Shown one piece after another: positions 1 through 7,826 of a DNA stretch of 64,000 bases (position 1 is its first letter; every line of letters begins with the position of its first letter). The notes under the pieces were generated by a model that made no database searches, was not told the DNA's origin, and saw only the letters and a list, made by a program, of their open reading frames with translations. This DNA is from Lachnoclostridium phytofermentans. Lineage in GTDB: Bacteria; Bacillota; Clostridia; Lachnospirales; Lachnospiraceae. The position numbers were made by a program, and so were the translations under genes. The stretch lies in the NCBI RefSeq assembly GCF_000733755.1, contig NZ_JPOF01000002.1, positions 62,001 through 126,000 on the forward strand, written 5' to 3'.

Positions 1-1291
1 ACAGTGGATTATCCGTCCCTCCTGAAAAATATAAGATAACAGACAATCCTCCCCCGATCACCGTAGCTGGCAACAGATTGATTTTTATAATTTCACGGAG
101 ACGTATTTGAAATAATTTTAAGATAAGACTAGGTTTCTTATAAAAAGAGTAGGTCAACATACTGTGATCACAATTCATAAACAAAAACCTTGTAAATGTA
201 CTTCCTCGATTGATGGAGTACATAATGAAAACAAAGTATGGTAAAAATATCATGAGCAGCTGATTTGCTGTAGTTGCTATCTCTTTCTTTAATTGAAAAG
301 AAAACAGTAAGCCTATCACAAGTAAAAAGCAAATAGCAGCTAATCTATTCACTGATTTCCAAAGAATTTTACGATGTCTTTTTATAAATAGCTCATTCAA
401 GTACTCAAATCCTTTTTTGCGACTCGTAATCTTGCTATCCTGACTTATAATTTTTCGATTCTGATCTTCCGTCGCTTTCTTTACCATCTTATGATAATCC
501 ATACCGTCCTTCTTTTCAGCCAAAAGAATCTGATACATCTCCCGGTAGGATTGAAAAGAAAAAATCCGAAGGAATCCATATATCCCCAATCCCATCATAA
601 GAAAAATGATAGCAATCACAACAGGAACTGATATTGTAACACCTACATAGGGTAGTCCGTAAGCGATTGCTAATAAAGCGAAAGCGATCGGCCAAGCAAA
701 CTTTGGTGGTAAATTTTCATTCGTACACTGCCCTGTTTTCTCATATCGATACAAAAATATCCAAGCGATTATCACCTTTGTTCCTGCAATAAAGAACGGT
801 AATAAAATACATATCCATAGTGGAACATTCTCTCTTAACCCTACAAAAATAGTGAAAGGTAGGAAGCCTATAACTACCTTTAATATCGAATAAATATAAT
901 TGGATAAGGTATATGCCTTTGCATCCATACGCAACAAAATCATTGCGTAATACTTATCATTGGTCGGATTAAACATATAGGTATTCATATATGCTCCAAT
1001 TAAGGTTAAGAAAACTACAATATGAAGAAACACTCTTTCCTTCGTAACATTTTCATACAATAAGCCAATCTCTGCTACCATAAGATATAGGTAAAGAAAT
1101 TTGCCTAAAAACATAGCTAGGATTTCCCAAATAACAGATAAAATATTCGCCAGTATCTTTAGCCCTCTGTTTTGATAAAGAGAATCTGGCAACAGTTTTT
1201 TTATTATGGGTATTTGCTTAATCGAATAGATAATGCTGTTCACACGATACGTATTTTTTAGTAAAAAGGATAAACAAAATGCTTTAACCAT
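1..1291 (-). CDS. ABC transporter permease, C-terminus cut by window edge
   Basis: Reading the minus strand from the ATG at 1291 gives an uninterrupted 430-codon frame that leaves the window at base 1. The product is strongly hydrophobic with at least six predicted membrane segments, among them stretches near residues 50-75, 85-100, 125-150, 190-225 and 300-345, and a charged cytoplasmic loop around residues 235-295 rich in Lys, Asp and Glu. Its start overlaps the last 8 bases of the upstream ATPase gene, a coupling typical of an ABC exporter ATPase with its permease. I recognise no specific substrate family; an ABC-2 or EcsB-like exporter subunit is the best inference. The C-terminus lies outside the window. 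Confidence 0.8.
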   Translation of the reverse strand, partial: MVKAFCLSFLLKNTYRVNSIIYSIKQIPIIKKLLPDSLYQNRGLKILANILSVIWEILAMFLGKFLYLYLMVAEIGLLYENVTKERVFLHIVVFLTLIGAYMNTYMFNPTNDKYYAMILLRMDAKAYTLSNYIYSILKVVIGFLPFTIFVGLRENVPLWICILLPFFIAGTKVIIAWIFLYRYEKTGQCTNENLPPKFAWPIAFALLAIAYGLPYVGVTISVPVVIAIIFLMMGLGIYGFLRIFSFQSYREMYQILLAEKKDGMDYHKMVKKATEDQNRKIISQDSKITSRKKGFEYLNELFIKRHRKILWKSVNRLAAICFLLVIGLLFSFQLKKEIATTANQLLMIFLPYFVFIMYSINRGSTFTRFLFMNCDHSMLTYSFYKKPSLILKLFQIRLREIIKINLLPATVIGGGLSVILYFSGGTDNPL

Positions 1292-1991
1292 GTTCTTCCT
1301 CCGACAGAGCATGAATTATCTTTGCCTTAAACTCCGTATTATTTAGTTCTTTTTTATCGATCACTTCAAGTACACCATGATTTAAAATCACAATCTCATC
1401 ACATAAATCTAAGGCAAGTTCCATGATATGAGTGGAAAATATAATAACTCTGTCTTTCTTTATGGTACGCAGTAATTGTTTCATTTCTTCTGCTACAACC
1501 ACATCCAGAGAAGTTAGGGGTTCGTCTAATAACAATACATTCGGCTGGGCGATGATGTTAATTAGCATCTGCATCTTATTCTTCATGCCATGTGAATAAT
1601 CCTTCAGTAACTTGTCCCTATCCTCTTTTTCTATATTCATCATAGTAAAATATTCATCAATGGATTTTAAATTCTTAATTTCTTTTTCGTTGATATCAAT
1701 AAAAAACTTCAAAAATTCACGCCCAGTTAAAAAAGCCGGAACCGTTGGGGTAGATAACACATACCCGATATCATTCGGGGCAACCTCTCTCTCTTTGTTT
1801 CCGTCGTGTATGAAAAAATGCCCACTATCTGCTTTTAAATCACGATTCACACAGTTAAACAACGTTGTTTTACCAGCACCGTTGCGACCTAAAAGCCCAT
1901 AGATTTTACCACTTTCAAAAGTGAATGAGATATTTTTTAAGACTTCTTTCTTTTCAAATTTCTTTGATAGTTTTTCGATTACAAATTTCAA
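1284..1991 (-). CDS. ABC transporter ATP-binding protein
   Basis: A 235-aa nucleotide-binding subunit that would power the membrane partner encoded immediately downstream. Visible motifs are Walker A GRNGAGKTT (residues 35-43), a variant signature SHGMK (133-137) in place of LSGGQ, Walker B LLLDE (153-157) and the switch histidine in STH (188). The Q-loop glutamine is not obvious in the segment after IGYV. The start is a TTG preceded by a GGAG ribosome site, and the stop overlaps the permease start. The CcmA/BcrA/Ecs-like architecture suggests an exporter; the substrate cannot be read from sequence. Confidence 0.88.
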   Translation of the reverse strand: MKFVIEKLSKKFEKKEVLKNISFTFESGKIYGLLGRNGAGKTTLFNCVNRDLKADSGHFFIHDGNKEREVAPNDIGYVLSTPTVPAFLTGREFLKFFIDINEKEIKNLKSIDEYFTMMNIEKEDRDKLLKDYSHGMKNKMQMLINIIAQPNVLLLDEPLTSLDVVVAEEMKQLLRTIKKDRVIIFSTHIMELALDLCDEIVILNHGVLEVIDKKELNNTEFKAKIIHALSEEEHG

Positions 1992-2125
1992 TGAAACGCT
2001 CCTCTCCTTATTTAATGAATAACTTCTCTTATTATAACATAGAAAGCTCCTTTTTTTTAATTTTTCTCATTTCTTTCTCTTTCAACTTTATTCCTTTTCG
2101 TTTTTTCTAAATAATTACTTCCTAA

Positions 2126-2181
2126 TCTTCTTTCAATCCTCTTCTTTCAATCCTCTTCTTTCAATCCTCTTCTTTCAATCT
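2126..2181. repeat. Tandem repeat, 14-bp unit, 4 copies
   Basis: Four consecutive copies of TCTTCTTTCAATCC, the last ending in T instead of C. The array begins about 30 bp beyond the stop of the SseB-domain gene, so its transcript would carry the purine-rich complement GGATTGAAAGAAGA. The core TCTTTCAATCC recurs next to the end of the ispH-S1 gene at about 47158. Confidence 0.9.
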
Positions 2182-2212
2182 TCTCCTTTATCAGATCAGA
2201 TTTTACTTTAGA

Positions 2213-3433
2213 TTAATTTAGTTTCTTATACTCTGTTTCTATTTCTTTTATCGATTTTTCGTTCAGTATTAGATTTTCACCATATGGATTAATTGCGATA
2301 CCATCCCCTGCTCCAATTGTTATGGCATCCATAATCGTCACAATCATTCCATTCCAGATATTTTTGTCATAAACCTTATCAAATTCAGTCCAATCGGTAA
2401 ATATCGGTAGGTAGGTGATATGTTCCGTATTCGTAATTTTAGCAAACATTAATGTTGCACCTTCTTTGAAGGTCACTTGATTCTCGCCGCTTTTCATAGA
2501 GTCCCCTTCATACTTCATTGGAACCAAATACTTTGCTTTACATATTTCCTCTATCATCCTGTCCTCTCTCTTTTTTAGATTTTCCTGTCGATTCGGATAA
2601 TTCACAAGCCAACGCGCTTCGCCAAAAAAATCAATCATTGCATTTCGAAGGACTGGATTTACTATTGGTACTGAAATATTGGGTACATTCGAATAATCCG
2701 GTAGTGGAAGCACCTCATCTCGTTTAACAGACACCTTATACTTTCCATTATCAATCATTAACTGTTCCATTCCCAGATAGTACAGATAGGCAAAGATACT
2801 AATCTTACTTGGCAAATTACTATCCTCCTTGTGCAATGCCCTAACCTCCAGCTTGCGATATTGTTGCATGTAATAATCCACAGCATCCTTGGCATACTGT
2901 TCCGTAGAATAAATATCAACATATCCTTCATTTAAAAATGGTAACCCGGTAGCTTGGTCATACACCATATAAAGAACCGTAGCATTTTTCAACTTATCAA
3001 TGATAGATTGATACAGTACCTTCACATTGTTTTCATAATTATTAAGAGGTGACTTGTTATGAAAATGTTGAAGCGTACAGAGTAGAAATATATTTTCCTG
3101 TATCGTGAGGTTCATCAAATCGTCCTCAACGATGTTTTCCTTGAACACAATCGGGCCAACTTGATTCTTTCGTTCTTCTGTCAAATCAGTTTCCTTTGTT
3201 TGATTCTTCGGTATACTGGTAACTGTGTTATTTTCTATTGCTATGTTTGATGTATCAGTATTCAAATAAAGCTTATTATCAGAAGATTCAGCTATCACAT
3301 TGTCCTGAAAACATTCCTCACTCGTAGTTTTCTCAACGAATTTTCTCTCCTCTATCTCATGTTCCGTATTACTTTTCTTATTATCAAGCGTAGCAGAAGT
3401 TTTGCTCTTTTTAAAAATATCCCATATTCCCAT
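2213..3433 (-). CDS. SseB-domain protein with long acidic linker
   Basis: A 406-aa soluble protein. Roughly the last 110 residues match the SseB N-terminal domain pattern: a hydrophobic beta strand, then THITYLPIFTDWTEF-type and GDGIAINPYGENL-type segments. Residues 15-95 are a low-complexity charged and Asn/Thr-rich linker. The middle part (about 105-240) also looks globular, with repeated aromatic residues, and may be a second divergent SseB-like unit. Such proteins are common and poorly characterised in Lachnospiraceae; no enzymatic role is claimed. The start ATG follows a GAGGGG ribosome site. It appears monocistronic. Confidence 0.7.
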   Translation of the reverse strand: MGIWDIFKKSKTSATLDNKKSNTEHEIEERKFVEKTTSEECFQDNVIAESSDNKLYLNTDTSNIAIENNTVTSIPKNQTKETDLTEERKNQVGPIVFKENIVEDDLMNLTIQENIFLLCTLQHFHNKSPLNNYENNVKVLYQSIIDKLKNATVLYMVYDQATGLPFLNEGYVDIYSTEQYAKDAVDYYMQQYRKLEVRALHKEDSNLPSKISIFAYLYYLGMEQLMIDNGKYKVSVKRDEVLPLPDYSNVPNISVPIVNPVLRNAMIDFFGEARWLVNYPNRQENLKKREDRMIEEICKAKYLVPMKYEGDSMKSGENQVTFKEGATLMFAKITNTEHITYLPIFTDWTEFDKVYDKNIWNGMIVTIMDAITIGAGDGIAINPYGENLILNEKSIKEIETEYKKLN

Positions 3434-3861
3434 GAATTCCCCTCGACTTTTTCATTAAAATTAGTTGCAATAAATCAGAAATCTAAATTTTTATGATAGA
3501 ACTATTGATGTTATTTAAATAAACTGATATTGTCCATAAATATTGTATATTATTCCATACGATATTACTACTATATTTTTCCTTAACCTATGAAGTTTCA
3601 CTGCACTTTTTTCTGCGTTATCAAGCCCATAGTACTGATTTTAATTCTATTTTTTACAGAACAAACGTGTGCTTCACAGACTCACACCAGCAATTAATTT
3701 TTTCATACATTTTGTTTCGCGCGTATTATCATTAGCCCTACGGGCTTTTATATATCGGGAATTTTGGAGGAATTACCTATTATATAGAAAAAACTCGAAA
3801 GTTTCTAATTCCTTTCGAGCTAATCTTTTTCAATATTTTATTACTTCTGTGTGAAATATTA
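3434..3861. other. Intergenic region, no gene seen
   Basis: This 428-bp AT-rich stretch between the SseB-domain gene and the MATE gene holds the MATE terminator hairpin at its right end and presumably the promoter of the SseB-domain gene. A 61-codon plus-strand frame inside it has no ribosome site or recognisable composition and is not accepted as a gene. Confidence 0.6.
3788..3819 (-). terminator. Intrinsic terminator of the first MATE gene
   Basis: Perfect arms CTCGAAAG (3794-3801) and CTTTCGAG (3812-3819) around a 10-nt loop. On the minus strand the hairpin is followed by six T residues. It lies about 40 bp past the MATE stop codon. Confidence 0.8.
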
Positions 3862-5193
3862 TTACTTTCCAATCATTCTATTTTTAGACTTATAATTTAA
3901 TATCATTGCAACTGTAAATGAAATCGTTTCCACAATAGGCATAGCAATCCAGATACCAGTTGCACCAAGAAACAAAGGTAGTATTAATACAAAGGCACTG
4001 CTTAACACTAACCCTCTTAATAGATTAATTCCCATCGCATACTGAGGCTTCATTACTGCTTGGAAATAACTACTGATAAAGATATTAAGGTTCATAAATA
4101 AGAATGCTAAAATATACATACGGATGGCTGGTATTGATAAGGATAATATTTCATCTGTTGCATGAACAAACATTCCAGTAATAACTCCTGGGAATAAGGC
4201 GCCTATCGCAACAATAATTAAACCAATAATTGTAGTTGTAATAAGCCCTAACTGCTTTACTTCTCCTACACGTTTCATTTTCCCTGCACCAAAGTTCACT
4301 GCAAGGATTGGCTGCGATGCTTGCGCCACACCATTTGCCAAAGACATAACGATAAAAGAGCTATTTGCAATAATACTATAAACAGTGATACCAATGTCTC
4401 CAATATACTTTACAAGCTGAATATTAAAGAGGAATGTAACGATACCATTCGAGATTTCAATTAAAAAGCTAGATAACCCACTGGATGCGACTTTTGCTAA
4501 ACGTTTCATCGAAAACCCATGCTTAACTAGTTTTAGCTGATTCGTTTTCTTAAAAAAATGAACCAACAATATTAAACATGTTATTGTACTTCCGATTACC
4601 GTAGCAATAGCTCCACCTTTCATTCCCCAATGAAAGATATAAATGAAGATATAGTCTAAGATGATGTTTGAAATTCCACCGGTAACTACACCAAGCATCG
4701 CTAGATTAGGGTCTTTATCATTTCGTATAAATGCTTGAAGCAACGCAGAAAACATAAACACCGGTGCTCCTGCCACTAAAATTCTACCATACTCACTAGC
4801 GAGTTCAAATGTTACATTGGTTGCTCCTAGAAAATATAATAAGGGCTCAAACGCAAGTTGAATGATAACCAATAACAAGATGGATAAAAACGTTACGGAG
4901 TATACTGAAGTGGTAAAATACTGCTTTCCTAGTAACGGATTATTGCTGCCATTTGCAATTGACATTAGTACCGAACCACCAACACCAAATAATAGGCCAG
5001 TGCCAAAAAAAAGTGTAAAAAGTGGTAATACTATATTAAGAGCCGCGATCCCATCAGGTCCTACTCCTTTACCGATCATAATAGAATCTGCAAGGATATA
5101 AATTGAGGTAACTAAAGTCGCACTAATTGATGGTAATAAATAATGAAAGAATAACTTTCTCGTAGAGTCTTTTGTTAAATCTAAATGTTTCAT
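3862..5193 (-). CDS. MATE family efflux transporter
   Basis: A 443-aa polytopic membrane protein with the two-fold repeated six-helix layout of MATE exporters. The N-terminal half contains the LPSISATLVTSIYILADSIM-type first helix with the family's IADSIMIGKGVG-like segment, and the second half repeats the pattern near GVAQASQPILAVNFGAGK. Family members export cationic drugs or metabolites in exchange for Na+ or H+. The start ATG has an AAGGAG site. A predicted promoter at 5366-5394 and an intrinsic terminator between it and the gene suggest transcription attenuation or read-through control. Confidence 0.92.
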   Translation of the reverse strand: MKHLDLTKDSTRKLFFHYLLPSISATLVTSIYILADSIMIGKGVGPDGIAALNIVLPLFTLFFGTGLLFGVGGSVLMSIANGSNNPLLGKQYFTTSVYSVTFLSILLLVIIQLAFEPLLYFLGATNVTFELASEYGRILVAGAPVFMFSALLQAFIRNDKDPNLAMLGVVTGGISNIILDYIFIYIFHWGMKGGAIATVIGSTITCLILLVHFFKKTNQLKLVKHGFSMKRLAKVASSGLSSFLIEISNGIVTFLFNIQLVKYIGDIGITVYSIIANSSFIVMSLANGVAQASQPILAVNFGAGKMKRVGEVKQLGLITTTIIGLIIVAIGALFPGVITGMFVHATDEILSLSIPAIRMYILAFLFMNLNIFISSYFQAVMKPQYAMGINLLRGLVLSSAFVLILPLFLGATGIWIAMPIVETISFTVAMILNYKSKNRMIGK

Positions 5194-5281
5194 TTTCTTT
5201 CTCCTTCATTCGTTACATTCTGTAGAAAGATTTTTTCTTCTATTTTAAGTCCTATTGGACAAAGATATTCCTTAACAGCAA

Positions 5282-5329
5282 GAAAAAACTGGATAGTCCA
5301 GTTGGAATTCACCAACCATCTTATCCAGT
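5282..5329 (-). terminator. Intrinsic terminator between trmD and the MATE gene (possible attenuator)
   Basis: On the minus strand, ACTGGATA pairs with TATCCAGT, enclosing a second pairing GTTGG/CCAAC, followed by a run of six T. It can end the rimM-trmD transcript about 100 bp beyond trmD. Because a promoter-like sequence at 5366-5394 lies upstream of it, it may also interrupt the MATE leader. Confidence 0.75.
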
Positions 5330-5365
5330 ATATAAATTATATATACCCTCCAATGAATAATTGCA

Positions 5366-5394
5366 ATAATAACACATAGTTAGATTCGTGTCAA
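5366..5394 (-). promoter_or_regulatory. Predicted sigma-A promoter upstream of the MATE gene
   Basis: Minus-strand TTGACA (5389-5394), a 17-bp spacer and TATTAT (5366-5371). It is directed toward the MATE gene with a leader of about 165 nt that includes the terminator hairpin at 5282-5329. It starts only 38 bp past the trmD stop. Confidence 0.5.
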
Positions 5395-5432
5395 TTACTT
5401 AAAAGCTGTGAAATAGTAGTGAAACCTCACTC

Positions 5433-6263
5433 TTAGTCCTCTTTTGAATCTTCCTTCACTCGTAATTCTTCTAAAAACTGCTTTTCCTTTTTACTTAACA
5501 CAGCATCTTCTAGCAATTCTGGGCGATTGTGTAATGTTCTAATAATCGATTGTTCTCTTCGCCACTTCTCGATATTCGCATGATGACCAGACAATAAGAC
5601 CTCTGGTACTTTTTCCTCCATAAATACTTCCGGTCTAGTATACTGAGGATATTCAAGCAGATTGTCCTGTAATGATTCGAATTCCGCAGAGGCATTGTTA
5701 TTTAATACACCGGGAATCAACCTGGAAATCGCATCCATCATAACCATGACAGGAAGCTCTCCTCCTGTAAGAATATAATCCCCAATGGAAACATAATCCG
5801 TTACAATTCTATCAAGTACACGCTCATCAATACCTTCATAATGACCACATAGAAAAACTAAATCTTCTTCTTTTGCAAATTCTTCTGCCATCTTTTGGTG
5901 AAATACTTTTCCTTGTGGTGTTAAATAGATGACACGAGGACGTTTGGTTTCATTATCTGTATCTTTAAATGGTTCCTCTTTTACTATTTCCATAGTATCT
6001 TCCTGAGGTAACGCTTGTTTTTTCTGATTAATCGTCTTCATCACATGCTCATAGGTACGATAAACAGGTCCTGGTGCCATAACCATACCAGCACCTCCGC
6101 CATAGGGATAATCATCTACTCTACGATGCTTGTCCTCTGAAAACTCTCTGATGTCGACTGCATTAATTGTAAGTAGCCCCTTTTCCATAGCACGACCAAT
6201 AATGCTTGTATTCATAGCTTGATGTATCATGTCAGGAAAAAGTGTCATTACATGATAATTCAT
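5433..6263 (-). CDS. trmD: tRNA (guanine-N1)-methyltransferase TrmD
   Basis: SAM-dependent methylation of G37 in tRNAs, needed for reading-frame maintenance. The SPOUT trefoil-knot motifs are clear: GGGAGMVM, YLTPQGK, LCGHYEGIDERV and SIGDYILTGGELP. I place the start at the ATG at 6263 (MNYHVMTLFPDM), which has a GGAGGG ribosome site 8 bases upstream; the frame stays open to 6377 but the extension is unlike the family. Between GPVYRTYEHVMK and RPRVIYLTPQG there is an acidic, Lys/Glu-rich insertion of roughly 25-30 residues compared with the usual enzyme. It follows rimM; the usual downstream rplS is absent here. Confidence 0.96.
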   Translation of the reverse strand: MNYHVMTLFPDMIHQAMNTSIIGRAMEKGLLTINAVDIREFSEDKHRRVDDYPYGGGAGMVMAPGPVYRTYEHVMKTINQKKQALPQEDTMEIVKEEPFKDTDNETKRPRVIYLTPQGKVFHQKMAEEFAKEEDLVFLCGHYEGIDERVLDRIVTDYVSIGDYILTGGELPVMVMMDAISRLIPGVLNNNASAEFESLQDNLLEYPQYTRPEVFMEEKVPEVLLSGHHANIEKWRREQSIIRTLHNRPELLEDAVLSKKEKQFLEELRVKEDSKED

Positions 6264-6379
6264 ATGGTATCCCTCCAAGGTAGTAAAAGTTCGTAACTTT
6301 CCACTACGATTTGTATGATAAATTAACTTATTTCTAATGTCAAAGCGGATATTCGCAATCCGCTTCGCTACTTGCAAGC

Positions 6380-6889
6380 TTAATCCACAAGCCCTGGAAG
6401 TAAATGCACCACAACTTTTCTCTCTTCCATATCTATCTTTTTCACACAGTCATCGATATAAGGAATGAGTATCTCTTTCCCCTGTTTTGTTTTTATTACA
6501 AATACATCATTTGCTCCTGTTTGTAATACTTCGGTTAATTCACCTAAAGAACTTCCATCTTCCTCCTCTGCTTGTAGCCCAATTAAATCACAGATAAAAA
6601 ATTCTCCTTCGGAAAGATCTACAGCATTCTCTCTAGTAATAAGTAAATCTTTACCCTTATATTTTTCAATCTCATTTATATTATCAAAACCTTTGAATTT
6701 AAGAATGACAAATTGTTTAAAGAATTTAACATTCTCAATCTCCAGCTCCTTTTTTTCTTTTCCAGTGTCAAGAAGAACCATCTTTAATTTTTTAAAACGG
6801 TTCATATCATCAGTTGTAGGAAATACCTTAACTTCTCCTTTAATTCCATGAGTAGAAGAGATTACCCCAACTCGTAATAAATCTTCCAT
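6380..6889 (-). CDS. rimM: Ribosome maturation factor RimM
   Basis: A 30S subunit assembly factor that binds S19. The N-terminal RimM domain begins [19 protein letters not shown], and the C-terminal PRC-barrel-like part contains [17 protein letters not shown] and [19 protein letters not shown]. The chosen start is the ATG at 6889 (MEDLLRVGV) with GGAGG five bases upstream; an ATG at 6922 is in frame but lies before that ribosome site. It is transcribed with trmD, separated by 116 bp, and is set apart from khpA by a terminator, so the classical ffh-to-trmD operon is split here. Confidence 0.95.
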   Translation of the reverse strand: MEDLLRVGVISSTHGIKGEVKVFPTTDDMNRFKKLKMVLLDTGKEKKELEIENVKFFKQFVILKFKGFDNINEIEKYKGKDLLITRENAVDLSEGEFFICDLIGLQAEEEDGSSLGELTEVLQTGANDVFVIKTKQGKEILIPYIDDCVKKIDMEERKVVVHLLPGLVD

Positions 6890-6906
6890 TCCTACCTCCA
6901 TTCCCA

Positions 6907-6993
6907 TGCAGACTCTCTGCACGTAGACGTTTCATTAAATTCTAAATTAGATAAAAATTTAACGTCTTTCTCTATCTTAGTATATTACTAAGA
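6907..6993 (-). promoter_or_regulatory. Structured leader upstream of rimM
   Basis: Two perfect inverted repeats precede rimM: TGCAG/CTGCA with a 5-nt loop (6907-6921), next to the ribosome site, and TCTTAGT/ACTAAGA with a 5-nt loop (6975-6993). GACGTT at 6926-6931 and AACGTC at 6961-6966 can also pair. The role is unknown; operator or leader structures for rimM-trmD are possible. Confidence 0.4.
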
Positions 6994-7013
6994 ATAGCTT
7001 ATACCAAAACATG

Positions 7014-7069
7014 AAAAAAAACACAGCAAACCAATCAATTAGAGTAGCTCTAACTGAATTAGCCTGCTG
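7014..7069 (-). terminator. Intrinsic terminator after khpA
   Basis: A long imperfect minus-strand hairpin whose outer arms are CAGCA/TGCTG and whose tip pairs TTAGAG with CTCTAA, followed after TG by a run of at least seven T. It separates rpsP-khpA from rimM-trmD. Confidence 0.8.
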
Positions 7070-7130
7070 CGCGCATTCTAAAGCTGTTACAACGTCCTTC
7101 CATCCGGTATAGGTGAAAGAATTCCGCTGA

Positions 7131-7361
7131 TTACTGCAGTATCTCTACCACGACTTTCTTGTCATCTTTTGTTGCGGCAGCTTTCACGACGGTACGTATA
7201 GACTTGGCAATACGGCCTTGCTTGCCGATTACTTTCCCCATATCCTCCGGTGCAACCTTAAGTTCAACAATGATTGACTTGTCTGTTTCAGTTTCTGTGA
7301 CAACAACTTCTTCCGGATGATCTACGAGTGACATAGCAATTACCTGAACTAATTCCTTCAT
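7131..7361 (-). CDS. khpA: KH-domain RNA-binding protein KhpA
   Basis: A 76-aa single KH domain protein of the KhpA/YlqC family, which binds RNA as a dimer and in other Firmicutes partners with KhpB/Jag in cell-division and envelope control. The GxxG loop is GKQG within MGKVIGKQGRIAKSIRTVV. Full family length. Ribosome site GGAGGTGA precedes the ATG. It follows rpsP by 16 bp, the conserved order in Firmicutes, and is the last gene before the terminator at 7014-7069. Confidence 0.95.
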   Translation of the reverse strand: MKELVQVIAMSLVDHPEEVVVTETETDKSIIVELKVAPEDMGKVIGKQGRIAKSIRTVVKAAATKDDKKVVVEILQ

Positions 7362-7377
7362 TACTCTTCACCTCCGC

Positions 7378-7623
7378 TTATTTCACGATACCGGCTTTCT
7401 TGAAAAGTCTGTTGATTGTCTCAGTTGGCTGAGCACCATCTGCTAACCACTTCTTAGCTGCTTCCGCATCTACGTTAAAAGCGCTAGGCTCCTGTGTAGG
7501 ATCGTAAGTTCCGATTTCTGCGATGAACTTACCATCTCTTGGAGATCTGGAATCAGCAACGATTACTCTATAGAAAGGAGCCTTTTTCTGACCCATTCTC
7601 TTTAATCTGATCTTTACTGCCAT
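7378..7623 (-). CDS. rpsP: 30S ribosomal protein S16
   Basis: Small-subunit ribosomal protein S16, recognised by its [20 protein letters not shown] start and the [19 protein letters not shown]-like segment (here [12 protein letters not shown]). The start is the ATG at 7623 with GGAGGTG nine bases upstream; the in-frame GTG at 7635 lies within that ribosome site. Full length at 81 residues. Located between ffh and khpA in one operon. Confidence 0.97.
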   Translation of the reverse strand: MAVKIRLKRMGQKKAPFYRVIVADSRSPRDGKFIAEIGTYDPTQEPSAFNVDAEAAKKWLADGAQPTETINRLFKKAGIVK

Positions 7624-7782
7624 GTTACAATTCACCTCCTTAAAATATATAGATCTGAAAATTCAAATCTCATTATTAATGTCAAGGAAAAGTTCGCAAA
7701 ACGTACTTTTTCTTGTATATAATTGAATTGTAAAATCTACGATACGTCATAAATCATACAAGTCAAAACTTCATTAAAACAC

Positions 7783-7797
7783 CGTGAGTTACCCACG
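7783..7797 (-). terminator. Weak hairpin between ffh and rpsP
   Basis: Minus-strand CGTGGG and CTCACG pair (one G-U) around a 3-nt loop, followed by GTGTTTTAATG. The T tract is poor, so this may be a partial terminator or processing site rather than an operon end. Confidence 0.35.
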
Positions 7798-7826
7798 ATT
7801 CAAGTGCTTTCTAATAATAACACTTC

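Noticed and set aside
3669-3854. 61-codon plus-strand frame
   Set aside because: No ribosome site or recognisable sequence; it runs through the MATE terminator.
6465-6851. 128-codon plus-strand frame opposite rimM
   Set aside because: Shadow of the clearly recognised rimM gene; no own motifs.
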